Assembly (NCBI RefSeq): GCF_029892095.1
Contig: NZ_JARZAE010000004.1
Coordinates: 62,001 to 126,000 of the forward strand
DNA length: 64,000 nucleotides
Origin: Kitasatospora sp. MAP12-44
GTDB lineage: Bacteria > Actinomycetota > Actinomycetes > Streptomycetales > Streptomycetaceae
Reading direction: 5' to 3'
Position 1 is the stretch's first letter, and every line of letters begins with the position of its first letter. A program made the position numbers and the translations under genes. The notes under the pieces were generated by a model. That model did not search any database, was not told the DNA's origin, and worked only from the letters and a program-made list of their open reading frames with translations. Below are positions 1 through 9,148 of the stretch, piece by piece.

Positions 1-300
1 AACACCACACAGCAACTCGGCGGGGCGATCGGCGTGGCCATCGCGTCGACGGTCGCCGCAAGCCGCACGGCAACGCTGGCCGCGACCGGCCAGCCGGCCG
101 CGGCGGCGCTCACCGGCGGGTTCCGGGCGGCGTTCTGGGTGTGCACCGTGATCGCCGCACTGGCCGTCCCGGTCGGCCTGGTCATCCCGCGCCGGAGGCA
201 GGCGCAGCCCGAGCCGGCCAGCCCGGCCGACGCGCCGGCCGTCAAGGCTGCGGCGGGCCGACCGCCGGAGTTCAACACATCGACAAGGAGGACATCATGA
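1..300 (+). CDS. MFS drug-efflux transporter, C-terminal part (gene enters from the left edge)
   Basis: The reading frame is open from base 1 and stops at 298-300, so the start lies outside the window. The visible start, NTTQQLGGAIGVAIAST, matches the region before the last helices of 14-TM DHA2-type (EmrB/QacA) drug:H+ antiporters. One hydrophobic helix follows (AAFWVCTVIAALAVPVGLVI), then a polar Ala/Pro-rich cytoplasmic tail of about 35 residues. The stop overlaps the ATG of the next SDR gene by 3 bases, so the two are probably co-transcribed. Substrate cannot be inferred. Confidence 0.75.
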   Translation, partial: NTTQQLGGAIGVAIASTVAASRTATLAATGQPAAAALTGGFRAAFWVCTVIAALAVPVGLVIPRRRQAQPEPASPADAPAVKAAAGRPPEFNTSTRRTS

Positions 301-1043
301 GTGAGTTGTCGGACAGGACCGCCGTCGTCGTCGGGGCGAGCCGCGGCTTGGGACGCGGGATCGCGACCGCGCTCGCCGAGGCCGGCGCCACCGTGGTCGC
401 CGTCGCCCGCAGCCGGGAGGCGCTCGCCGAACTGGCCGAGGGCGCCGAGCGTGTCCGGCCGGAAGCGGCCGACGCCACCGACCCCACGGTGGCCGGCGCC
501 CTCATCGGCCGCTACCAGCCGGACACGCTCGTCCTGGTGGCCGGCGCGACCCCGCACCTGCGCCCGCTCCAGCAGCACACCTGGGAGACGTTCTGCGTCA
601 ACTGGGAGAGCGACGTGCGGATCGCCTTCCACTGGCTGCGCGAGGCTCTGCTGAAGCCCTTGCGCCCCGGCAGCCGGGTGGTCGTGATCAGCAGCGGCGC
701 AGCGGTGGCCGGGTCACCGGTCAGCGGCGGTTACGCCGGGGCCAAGGCCACCCAGCGGTTCATCACGGGGTACGCGTGGGAGGAGGCGCAGCGAGCCGGC
801 CTCGACATCACGTTCACGGCGGTGCTGCCCCGGATCACCCCGATGACCGAACTCGGACGGCCGGCGGTGCGGGCGTACGCGGAGCGCTACGGCATGACGG
901 AGGACGAGTACATCGAGCAGCTGGGCCCGCTCGTCACCCCGGAGGTCGCGGGCGCCGCCGTGGTCGAGTTGGTCGGGTCGGACGCCGCCGACATCGCCCC
1001 GGCCTACCTGCTGACCGGCGCGGGGCTGCAGAAGCTCCCATGA
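297..1043 (+). CDS. Short-chain dehydrogenase/reductase (SDR)
   Basis: A 248-residue classical SDR. The nucleotide-binding motif GASRGLGRG lies at residues 13-21. The catalytic pattern is Ser132/133 (VISSGAA) with Tyr146 and Lys150 in YAGAK. The NNAG motif is modified to VAGA. The start was chosen at ATG 297 because AAGGAGG lies 7-13 bases upstream; an in-frame extension to 141 has no such site and runs through the tail of the MFS gene. It overlaps the MFS stop, suggesting an operon. Substrate is unknown; the family reduces ketones or oxidises alcohols with NAD(P)H. Confidence 0.85.
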   Translation: MSELSDRTAVVVGASRGLGRGIATALAEAGATVVAVARSREALAELAEGAERVRPEAADATDPTVAGALIGRYQPDTLVLVAGATPHLRPLQQHTWETFCVNWESDVRIAFHWLREALLKPLRPGSRVVVISSGAAVAGSPVSGGYAGAKATQRFITGYAWEEAQRAGLDITFTAVLPRITPMTELGRPAVRAYAERYGMTEDEYIEQLGPLVTPEVAGAAVVELVGSDAADIAPAYLLTGAGLQKLP

Positions 1044-1052
1044 CGCAGAGGG

Positions 1053-1082
1053 CGGGGGCGGGGGCGGGGGCGGGGGCGGGGG
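1053..1082 (+). repeat. (GGGGGC)n simple repeat, potential G-quadruplex
   Basis: Directly after the SDR stop the plus strand carries about five G-runs of five or more bases, each separated by a single C. Such tracts can fold into G-quadruplexes. It sits between two convergent genes, where it could impede transcription read-through; that role is inference. Confidence 0.7.
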
Positions 1083-1110
1083 GCTCACCGGTGAACGGCG
1101 ATTTGGGATC

Positions 1111-1138
1111 GCGCCCGCGTCGACCTTGGCGCGGGCGC
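1111..1138. terminator. Hairpin between convergent genes
   Basis: A perfect 9-bp GC stem (GCGCCCGCG at 1111-1119 pairing with 1130-1138) with a 10-nt loop. It lies between the SDR gene and the convergent oxidoreductase. There is no U-tract, as is usual for streptomycete terminators. Confidence 0.45.
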
Positions 1139-1192
1139 AGTGGGGGGCTGATCGCCAACCGTGCGGCGATGGCAGCGACGAGGGGCCGGCGG

Positions 1193-2104
1193 TCACGGGA
1201 TCGCGAGCAGGGCTTTGCTGCGCAGGGTCCCGGCCTGCAGCTGCGCGTGAACCTCTGCGGCGTTCGCGAGCGGTCTGACGGTTCGGTCGCGCAGTAGCAG
1301 ATTGCCGTCGGCCAGTTGTTTCATCGCTTCGGTCAGCGCCGCCGGGATGTCAGCCGGGATCGGTCCGGAGAGGGTGGCGCCGAGCTGCTCGGCACTCGGA
1401 TTGGTGAGGGTGATGACGCGTTGGGGGCCGCCGGCAAGTTCGGCCGCTGTTTCCAGGTCGCTGGCGCGCGCCGCGTCCATCACCGCGTCGACGCGTCCGA
1501 CGGCCGAGCGCACTGCCTCGGCCAGGTGCTCGCCGTACTCGACTGGGATCGCACCGAGGTTCTCGGCGATGGCGAAGTCATCGGGTCGGACCGCGGCGAC
1601 GACTCGGACGCCGCGTGCGACGGCGAGCTGGGTGGCGATGGTGCCAACCGAACCTGTGCCGCCAAGCAGCAGCAGCGTCTCTCCCGGTGCTACGCGCAGC
1701 AGATTGAGTACACGCACCGCGGCTTCACCAGAGGCCGGCAAGGCCGCCGCGGCGTCCCAGTCGACCGATGGCGGCTTGCGCACCCAGTAGTCGGCCAGCA
1801 CGAGTTCGGCGTAGCCACCGAGCCCGGGCAGGAAGACCGCGACCTCGTCACCGGGCGAGACCTCGGTGACCGCGCTTCCGACGGCATCGACCACCCCTGC
1901 GGCCTCGAAGCCGAGCACCGCGCCCGCAGAGGTGGGGAAGGCGTTGCGCAGGTGTCCGGATCTGATGGCCAGATCCGTGGGCCCGACACCGGCGAAGCGA
2001 ACGGCCAGGCGGATTTGGGTCGGGCCCGGGTCGCCGATCTCGATGTCACCGAGCTTGAGTACTTCGGGGGGTCCGAAATCGGTGAGCAGGACTGCCTTTG
2101 ACAT
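1193..2104 (-). CDS. MDR-family (quinone reductase-like) NADP-dependent oxidoreductase
   Basis: A 303-residue medium-chain dehydrogenase/reductase. The N-terminal GroES-like domain (about 1-120) is followed by a Rossmann domain with GGTGSVGTIATQLA near residues 148-161. The catalytic and structural zinc ligands of true alcohol dehydrogenases are absent, so it belongs to the zinc-free quinone oxidoreductase/enoyl reductase branch. AGGAGG lies upstream of the ATG at 2104. It is 75 bases downstream of a second SDR gene on the same strand, and both may be controlled by the divergent MarR gene. Likely role: NADPH-dependent reduction of quinones or electrophilic carbonyls. Confidence 0.85.
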   Translation of the reverse strand: MSKAVLLTDFGPPEVLKLGDIEIGDPGPTQIRLAVRFAGVGPTDLAIRSGHLRNAFPTSAGAVLGFEAAGVVDAVGSAVTEVSPGDEVAVFLPGLGGYAELVLADYWVRKPPSVDWDAAAALPASGEAAVRVLNLLRVAPGETLLLLGGTGSVGTIATQLAVARGVRVVAAVRPDDFAIAENLGAIPVEYGEHLAEAVRSAVGRVDAVMDAARASDLETAAELAGGPQRVITLTNPSAEQLGATLSGPIPADIPAALTEAMKQLADGNLLLRDRTVRPLANAAEVHAQLQAGTLRSKALLAIP

Positions 2105-2179
2105 GAGGTCCTCCTTCTGGAAGGTCGTGTCAGAAGTGCGTAGGAGTGGCGCGGAGCGCGCGGATGCCCGCGGGTGCGA

Positions 2180-2929
2180 CTACTGCTGTTCTTCGCCGCC
2201 GTCGGCGAAGAGTTCGCTGCCGGTGACGAAGCTGCTCTGGTCGGAGGCGAGAAACAGCACGGCGCTGGCGATCTCGTCGGGGCGGGCGACTCGTCCCAAC
2301 GGCACTCCGCCACCCAGTTGAGCCATGAGTCCATCGGCCTGGGCTGCGTCGCCGGCCAAGCCGCGCAAGCCGGCGGTCTCGGTGGGGCCGGGCACGATCA
2401 CGTTGACCCGCACGCTTCGGCCGGCCAGCTCCACCGCCCACGTCCGTCCGAACGATCGGATAGCGGCCTTGGTCGCGGCGTAGACGCCGAAGGCGGGAGT
2501 GCCGCTGGTGGCGGCGGTCGAGCCGGACAGGATGACCGAGGCGCCCTCGTTCAGCAGCGGCAGAGCCTTCTGCACGGTGAACACCGTGCCCCGGACATTG
2601 ATGGCGAAGGTCTGGTCGAAGTGCTCGGCGTCCAGTTCTTCGAGCGTCGCGAACGACCCACCGCCGGCGTTGGCAAACAGGACATCCAAGCCGCGACCGC
2701 GTTGAGCGATCTGCGCGTAGAGCGCATCGAGATCGGTCAGGTCGGACACGTCGCCGCGGACGCCGACCGCGCCGTGGCCGATCGAAGTGACCGCCTGATC
2801 GAGCTCGGCTTGGCGGCGGCCGGTGACGAACACGTGGGCGCCCTCCTCGGCGAAGCGCCGGGCCGTCGCGAGCCCGATCCCGGACGTGCCGCCGGTCACA
2901 AGGGCCGTCTTGCCTTCAAGCTGGTTCAT
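2180..2929 (-). CDS. SDR-family oxidoreductase
   Basis: A 249-residue classical SDR. The cofactor motif TGGTSGIG is at residues 12-19, NAGG at 87-90, and the catalytic set is Ser137, Tyr150 and Lys154 (YAATK). The C-terminus has the usual [16 protein letters not shown] lies upstream of ATG 2929. It is divergent from the MarR gene starting near 3066 and is followed by the MDR oxidoreductase, an arrangement typical of a MarR-controlled detoxification pair. The substrate is not predictable from sequence. Confidence 0.88.
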   Translation of the reverse strand: MNQLEGKTALVTGGTSGIGLATARRFAEEGAHVFVTGRRQAELDQAVTSIGHGAVGVRGDVSDLTDLDALYAQIAQRGRGLDVLFANAGGGSFATLEELDAEHFDQTFAINVRGTVFTVQKALPLLNEGASVILSGSTAATSGTPAFGVYAATKAAIRSFGRTWAVELAGRSVRVNVIVPGPTETAGLRGLAGDAAQADGLMAQLGGGVPLGRVARPDEIASAVLFLASDQSSFVTGSELFADGGEEQQ

Positions 2930-2952
2930 CGTCGTCCTCCGCTCGGATTACG

Positions 2953-2962
2953 TGACATGTCA
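2953..2962. promoter_or_regulatory. Palindrome TGACATGTCA in the divergent SDR/MarR intergenic region
   Basis: A perfect 10-bp palindrome lies between the divergent SDR and MarR genes. MarR dimers bind short palindromes that overlap their own divergent promoters, so this is the natural operator candidate. The minus-strand reading also contains TTGACA. No clear -10 box was found. Confidence 0.4.
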
Positions 2963-3065
2963 AGCATAAGCCTGAGGCGGATCGCAATATTCCTGCCGCC
3001 ACGCCGAGGGTGTGAGAATGAGCAGACGAGCCGATGACGGCTGGACCGAGGAAGGCCTGCACGTG

Positions 3066-3656
3066 ATGCCCCGCAAGCGGCCCGCACCCGAGCCCGTCAC
3101 AGGATGGCTCGACGAGGAGCAACAACGGGCGTGGCTGGCCTACATCAAGGTCCAGCTGCGGCTGGTCTACGAGATGAACCGACAGCTACAGGCCGACAGC
3201 CGCATGTCCCTCGCCGACTGGGACGTACTCACCGCGCTCGGCGCAAGCGAATCCGCGAGCCTGACCGTCACCGCCCTCGCCGCCCAGATCGGCTGGGAGA
3301 GAAGCCGACTGTCCCACCACGCGAAGCGGATGGCGAGCCGAGGACTGGTCGAACTTGCGACCGCCGACTCCGACCGGCGAGCCACCGAGGTCCGCCTGAC
3401 CGCCGAGGGCCGCGTCACCCTCGAACGGGCCGCCCCCGGCCACGTCGAGCTGATCAAGCGGCTGTTCTTCGGTGGAATGCCCCGCGAACTGCTGGACCCA
3501 CTGAGCACCGCGCTGGAATCCGTGTATGCGAACCTCCTCGCACACGGATCGCTCCCCCCACCAGACAACTTCCACGCAGATGGTGCCGCCGTCGATGCTG
3601 CGCGCGGCGCCGGCGATGGCACGGGCGCCGAAGCGCGGCCGGCGTCGCGGTCGTGA
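3066..3656 (+). CDS. MarR-family transcriptional regulator
   Basis: About 196 residues. The winged HTH is clear: MSLADWDVLTAL, then LTVTALAAQIGWERSRLSHH as the DNA-recognition region, then a wing containing DSDRRATEVRLT. The start was set at ATG 3066 (or GTG 3063) because GAGGAAGG lies 7-10 bases upstream; in-frame starts at 3012 and 3018 lack a site. The C-terminal 30 residues are low-complexity Ala/Gly. It is divergent from the SDR/MDR pair and probably represses it until a ligand, often a phenolic or quinone in this family, binds. Confidence 0.85.
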   Translation: MPRKRPAPEPVTGWLDEEQQRAWLAYIKVQLRLVYEMNRQLQADSRMSLADWDVLTALGASESASLTVTALAAQIGWERSRLSHHAKRMASRGLVELATADSDRRATEVRLTAEGRVTLERAAPGHVELIKRLFFGGMPRELLDPLSTALESVYANLLAHGSLPPPDNFHADGAAVDAARGAGDGTGAEARPASRS

Positions 3657-3680
3657 ACAGCTGACCGATACGACATCGCC

Positions 3681-3960
3681 GGTGCACTCTTGAGGATCTC
3701 CATCCCCTCGGCATCGAAGACCGCGTCGAACGACGACCGGTAGTTCCCGTCGCGGTCACGCAGCAGGAAGCAACGGGACTCCGTGCCCCTACCTACGTGA
3801 CCGGAAAGACCGCCTGCCAGCGGTGACGGGATATCAGCTGGACAGCGCTGCCTACCAGAAACGCTTCTCCGGCGCACAGCGGACCGGGCCGGCGAGGCGG
3901 CGACGCAGCACCGCGTTCTCGTGTCTGAGCACAAGCAGCTCCGCATCCTTGGCCCGAACG
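3681..3960 (-). pseudogene. Degraded integrase-core (rve) transposase remnant
   Basis: Read on the minus strand, this stretch keeps pieces of one transposase in different frames. First comes an N-terminal segment, ELLVLRHENAVLRRR..CAPEKRFW, ending in a stop. A short AALSS and RHRWQAVFPVT piece follows in other frames. Last is the catalytic-core segment LLRDRDGNYRSSFDAVFDAEG, in which RDRD carries a DDE aspartate. Two stops, at least one frameshift and a large internal deletion show that it is dead. The family is the same actinobacterial rve type as the scar at 40.8-41.1 kb. The stretch between the MarR and DoxX genes contains nothing else recognisable. Confidence 0.7.
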
Positions 3961-4050
3961 GTCAACTGCCGCGTCGGCCCCAGGCCGAGACCATGGAGAA
4001 CGCCAGGTCCCACACCGTGAACGCGGCCGGGTGTGGTCCCCGCGCTGGCG

Positions 4051-4088
4051 CCACCTGTCGGCACGGGTCGGTCCGTGCCGACAGGTGG
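4051..4088 (-). terminator. 16-bp perfect hairpin just after the DoxX stop
   Basis: CCACCTGTCGGCACGG (4051-4066) pairs perfectly with 4073-4088 across a 6-nt loop. In the direction of the DoxX gene it begins two bases after the stop codon, so it is probably its terminator. It would also separate DoxX from the transposase remnant. Confidence 0.65.
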
Positions 4089-4089
4089 T

Positions 4090-4572
4090 TCAACGCCGGT
4101 GCAGGACGAGGCGGGTGGCGAGTCCGCCGCCCACGCCGGCCAGGACGGCCACCGGCAGCCACCAGGCGGGCCAGGGCAGCAGTCCGAGCGAGGCGTCGAG
4201 TGACCAGCGGCCGGGTCCCGTGGCGGACAGCGCCGCGCCGATCGTGACCAGCACCAGCGGGTACTCGAACCCGTCGTTCTGCACCCACAGCCCGTGCGGC
4301 CGCTTGACGGTCAGCGCCACCGTCATCACACCCATCACCCCCGCGGCGGCCAGCGGCGTGAGCAGGCCTGCCGCGAGCAGCAGTCCGGCCCCGATCTGGG
4401 TGCCTCCCGCGGTGAGCGCGGTGAACACCCCGCCACGGAAGCCGTCGCCGCGGAACTCCTCGGTGCCCCCTGCCAGCCCCCGCCCGCCCAGGTGGAAGCT
4501 GACCTTCTGGACCCCGTGCCCCGCGACCAGCAGGCCGGCGACCAGCCGGAGCAGCAGGAGACCTGTGTTCAC
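4090..4572 (-). CDS. DoxX-family membrane protein
   Basis: A 160-residue protein with four predicted membrane helices (about 5-20, 55-75, 80-98 and 138-156). The start, LLLLRLVAGLLVAGHGVQKV, carries the DoxX RL..G...GHG..K pattern, and GFEYPLVL precedes helix 4. DoxX proteins are small quinone-associated membrane proteins; in mycobacteria a homologue forms a complex with SodA and a thiosulfate-sulfurtransferase-type protein during redox stress. Its gene lies 35 bases downstream of the YcaC-like hydrolase on the same strand, so the two likely form an operon. Confidence 0.85.
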   Translation of the reverse strand: MNTGLLLLRLVAGLLVAGHGVQKVSFHLGGRGLAGGTEEFRGDGFRGGVFTALTAGGTQIGAGLLLAAGLLTPLAAAGVMGVMTVALTVKRPHGLWVQNDGFEYPLVLVTIGAALSATGPGRWSLDASLGLLPWPAWWLPVAVLAGVGGGLATRLVLHRR

Positions 4573-4607
4573 TGGCGAACTCTCTTTCTGTGGTGCCTGG
4601 TTGCCGG

Positions 4608-5270
4608 TCAGCCGGCCGCGTGCTCGTTGATCATGGTCTGCGCGTAGACCACACCCAGGCCGTAGGCGCCGGCGTGCTCCTTGACCACGTCCATGACCGG
4701 CAGGTAGGTCTCGGTGCGGGCCCAGTCGCGCTGCAGCTCCAGCAGCACCTGGACCCAGGTCACCGGCACCGCGCCGGCTGCCGTCATCCGCTGGATGGCG
4801 TGCTCATGGGCCAGCGGGCTGACGCCGCCCGAAGCATCCGTGACCACGTAGACCTCGTAGCCCTGGTCCAGCGCCGACAGGGCGGGCAGCACCAGGCAGA
4901 CCTCGGTCCACAGGCCGGAAAGGATGATCTTGCTGCGACCGGTGGCCTTGACCGCCTCGACCAGGGCCGCGTCCTCCCAGGCGTTCATCGACGTCCGGTC
5001 GACCACCTCGTGCTCGGGGAAGACCGCCTTCAGCTGGGGCAGGAGCGGGCCGGAGAAGGACTCGGCGGCCACCGTGGACAGCACCACCGGGACGTCGAAG
5101 ACCCGGGCGGCCTTGGCCAGACCGACGGTGGCGTTGATGATCGCCGTGCGGTCGCCACTGCCCGTGCCGAAGAACATCTGCGGCTGGTGGTCGACGAACA
5201 GCATCATCGAGTTGTCCGGTGTCAGCAGGTCGGAGCTGGGAGTGGCGTGCACGAAGTCGAAGTCGACCAT
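4608..5270 (-). CDS. Isochorismatase-fold hydrolase, YcaC type
   Basis: A 220-residue cysteine hydrolase. Asp27 (LFVDHQPQ) and the nucleophile Cys125 (LWTEVCLVLPALSAL) match the isochorismatase-like family. The INAW-type segment (SMNAWED) and the C-terminal half resemble the YcaC subgroup, whose substrate is unknown. The start at 5270 is chosen because AAAGAGAG precedes it; the open frame extending to 5549 is Pro/Arg-rich and unlike the family. It is divergent from the chloroperoxidase-like gene at 5645 and likely co-transcribed with DoxX. Confidence 0.85.
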   Translation of the reverse strand: MVDFDFVHATPSSDLLTPDNSMMLFVDHQPQMFFGTGSGDRTAIINATVGLAKAARVFDVPVVLSTVAAESFSGPLLPQLKAVFPEHEVVDRTSMNAWEDAALVEAVKATGRSKIILSGLWTEVCLVLPALSALDQGYEVYVVTDASGGVSPLAHEHAIQRMTAAGAVPVTWVQVLLELQRDWARTETYLPVMDVVKEHAGAYGLGVVYAQTMINEHAAG

Positions 5271-6478
<1,208 letters not shown>

Positions 6479-6507
6479 CCAGCCGGCCCTTCCGAGAGCG
6501 AGAACTC

Positions 6508-8397
6508 ATGTCCAGCATGCCAGTTGCCGGGATCCGCGCCGGCCACCCCGACCAACCCGCCGACCTGGTGGTACGCAACGCCAGGGTGTACACCGGCGAC
6601 CCGTCGCGCCCGCGGGCGAGCGCGGTCGCGATCCGCGAGGGCCTGATCACCGCCGTCGGAGACGACGCGGACGTCATAGCGCAGATCGGCCCGCAGACCC
6701 GCGTCGTCGACGCGCTCGGGCGACGCGCCGTCCCCGGCCTGAACGACTCGCACCTGCACGTCATCCGGGGCGGCCTCAACTACGTGCTGGAGCTGCGCTG
6801 GGACGGCGTGCCGACGCTGCGTCAGGCGCTGGCCATGCTCCGCGCCCAGGCCGAGCGCACCCCGCCCGGCCAGTGGGTACGGGTGGTCGGCGGCTGGTCC
6901 GCGGACCAGTTCGCCGAGCGCCGGCTGCCCACCCTGAGCGAGCTGAACACCGCCGCTCCCGACACCCCCGTCTTCGTCCTGCACCTGTACCAGTCGGCGC
7001 TGATGAACCGGGCGGCCCTGCGGGCCGCCGGGTTCGACCGCGACACCCCCGACCCGGCGGGCGGCCAGATCGTGCGCGGCCACGACGGGCAGCCGACCGG
7101 CATGCTGCTGGCCGCCCCCGGCGCCCTGCTGCTGTACTCCACGCTGGCGAAGGCGCCGATGCTGGACGAGGCCGAAAGGGTCATCTCCACCCGGCACTTC
7201 CTGCACGAGCTCAACCGCTTCGGGCTCACCTCGGCGATCGACGCGGCCGGCGGCTTCCAGAGCTTCCCGGAGAACTACGGCACCGTCCTGGAGCTCGCGC
7301 AGAGGGGCGAGTTGACGCTGCGGATCGCCTACCACCTCTTCCCGCAGACCGCCGGACAGGAGCTGGACGACCTGGCGCGCTGGGTGGCCACCGTCCGCCC
7401 CGGGGACGGCGACGAGTGGCTGCGGCTGAACGGCGCCGGGGAGAACCTCACCTGGGCAGCCGCGGACTTCGAGAACTTCACCGAGCCGCGCCCCGAACTC
7501 GGGCCGTACGAGGCCGGGTTCGAGCAGGCTGTGCGGCTGCTGATGGAACACGGCTGGGGCTTTCGGCTGCACGCCAGCTACGACGAGACGATCCGCCGCG
7601 ACCTGGCCGTCTTCGAGAAGCTCGCCGCCGAGGGCCTCTTCCCGGGCGGCAACCGCTGGCTCTTCGACCACGCCGAGACCGTCTCCCCCGCCAGCCTGGA
7701 CCGGATCGCCGCGCTCGGCGGCGCCCTCTCGGTGCAGAACCGGATGTCCTTCCAGGGCGAGGCGTTCGTACGCCGCTACGGCACGGCGGCGGCAGCCGAG
7801 GCGCCGCCGGTGCGGGCGATGCTGGAACGCGGGCTGACGGTCGGCGCGGGCACCGACGCCACCCGGGTCTCCTCCTACAACCCGTGGGTCGCGCTGCACT
7901 GGCTGGTCTCCGGACGCGCCGTCAGCGGACGCACGCTCCGCCCGACGGCCAACCGGCTCAGCCGCGAGGAGGCCCTGGAGCTGTACACCCTGGGCGGCGC
8001 CCGGCTCACCGGCGAGCAGGAGGTCAAGGGCCGGCTGCGGGTGGGCTGCTACGCCGACCTCGCGGTGCTCAGCGCCGACTACCTGGCGGTGGACGAGGCC
8101 GACATCCCGCACATCGAGTCCGTGCTCACCGTGGTCGGCGGCCGCATCGTGCACAGCGCCCAGGAGCACGAGGGGCTCGCCCCCGAGCTGCCGGCCGTGG
8201 TTCCGCTGTGGAGCCCGGTGACGCGCTTCGGCGGCTACCAGGCCACCCCCGCGCCCAGCCGCACCGGCGTCCGCCAGGCCGAGCGGGTGGTCGAGGCGGC
8301 AGCCGCCTCCGACGAGCAGCGCGAGTGGCGGCAGGCGCGCGGACTCCTGGTCCCCGGCCAGGGCGGGCCGGCCCTCGACGACCCCTGCTTCGGCTGA
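6508..8397 (+). CDS. Amidohydrolase, YtcJ-like
   Basis: A 629-residue metal-dependent amidohydrolase. The first metal motif is in LNDSHLHVIRGG, about residue 80. Further possible metal ligands are in FRLHASYDET and FDHAETV, and the late aspartate is in GAGTDATR. The N-terminus (ADLVVRNARVYTGDP) and C-terminus (KGRLRVGCYADLAVLSADY) form the small beta-sandwich expected of the superfamily. ATG 6508 was chosen 29 bases after the preceding gene; the open frame farther left overlaps that gene and is Arg/Pro-rich. YtcJ-type proteins are related to N-substituted formamide deformylase; the substrate here is unknown. Confidence 0.87.
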   Translation: MSSMPVAGIRAGHPDQPADLVVRNARVYTGDPSRPRASAVAIREGLITAVGDDADVIAQIGPQTRVVDALGRRAVPGLNDSHLHVIRGGLNYVLELRWDGVPTLRQALAMLRAQAERTPPGQWVRVVGGWSADQFAERRLPTLSELNTAAPDTPVFVLHLYQSALMNRAALRAAGFDRDTPDPAGGQIVRGHDGQPTGMLLAAPGALLLYSTLAKAPMLDEAERVISTRHFLHELNRFGLTSAIDAAGGFQSFPENYGTVLELAQRGELTLRIAYHLFPQTAGQELDDLARWVATVRPGDGDEWLRLNGAGENLTWAAADFENFTEPRPELGPYEAGFEQAVRLLMEHGWGFRLHASYDETIRRDLAVFEKLAAEGLFPGGNRWLFDHAETVSPASLDRIAALGGALSVQNRMSFQGEAFVRRYGTAAAAEAPPVRAMLERGLTVGAGTDATRVSSYNPWVALHWLVSGRAVSGRTLRPTANRLSREEALELYTLGGARLTGEQEVKGRLRVGCYADLAVLSADYLAVDEADIPHIESVLTVVGGRIVHSAQEHEGLAPELPAVVPLWSPVTRFGGYQATPAPSRTGVRQAERVVEAAAASDEQREWRQARGLLVPGQGGPALDDPCFG

Positions 8398-8418
8398 CCC
8401 ACTGTGAAAGGACCTCCG

Positions 8419-9111
8419 ATGACGACCCCCCAGTCCGAGAGCACCGTGGCCGCCGCGCAGGTCCGCGACCGCCACCCGCTGGCCCTGGCCCTGTTCGCGC
8501 TGACCGCAGTGAGCGGCCTGATCGACGCGGTGAGCTACCTGGGGCTCGGCCACGTGTTCACCGCGAACATGACCGGTAACGTCGTCGTGGTCGCCTTCGC
8601 CCTGGTCGGCACACCCGGCTTCTCGATCGCGGGCTCGCTCACCTCGCTCACCGCCTTCCTGCTGGGCTCGGTCCTGGCCGGCCGCCTCGCGCTGCGACAC
8701 CGCGACAGCCGCCGGGAGCACTGGCTGCGCACCGCGCTGCTGGCCGAAACGGCGCTGCAAGCGGCGGCGACCGCCATCGCGTTCACCGCGGGCGGCCAGG
8801 CGCGGCAGGAGGCACTGATCGCGCTGCTGGCCGTCGCCATGGGCCTGCGCAACGGCACCGTCCGCAAGTTGGGCGTACCGGACCTGACCACGACCGTGCT
8901 CACCCTGACCCTGACCGGCATCGCCGCGGACTCCTCGCTGGCCGGCGGCGCCAACCCCCGCCTGGGCCGGCGCCTCTACGCGGTCCTGGCCATGCTCGCG
9001 GGCGCCGCTCCCGGAGCCGCGCTCGTCATCCACGGACACCTCGCCTGGGCCCTGGAGGCCAGCACACTCCTGGTCGCCGCGATCGCGATCGGCTACCGCG
9101 AACGCAACTGA
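8419..9111 (+). CDS. DUF1275 (YoaK-type) membrane protein
   Basis: A 230-residue integral membrane protein with about six helices. The first helix holds the family signature TAVSGLIDAVSYLGLGHVF followed by TANMTGN; AMGLRNGTVRKLG occurs mid-protein and TLTLTGIAADSS after it. The biochemical role of the family is unknown. The start at 8419 follows GAAAGGA; an in-frame upstream TG-type codon at 8404 lacks a site. It lies 21 bases after the amidohydrolase stop, which supports an operon. Confidence 0.85.
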   Translation: MTTPQSESTVAAAQVRDRHPLALALFALTAVSGLIDAVSYLGLGHVFTANMTGNVVVVAFALVGTPGFSIAGSLTSLTAFLLGSVLAGRLALRHRDSRREHWLRTALLAETALQAAATAIAFTAGGQARQEALIALLAVAMGLRNGTVRKLGVPDLTTTVLTLTLTGIAADSSLAGGANPRLGRRLYAVLAMLAGAAPGAALVIHGHLAWALEASTLLVAAIAIGYRERN

Positions 9112-9148
9112 GGCGACCCCGCGCTCCCCTTCCCGAAAGGATTCCCAC

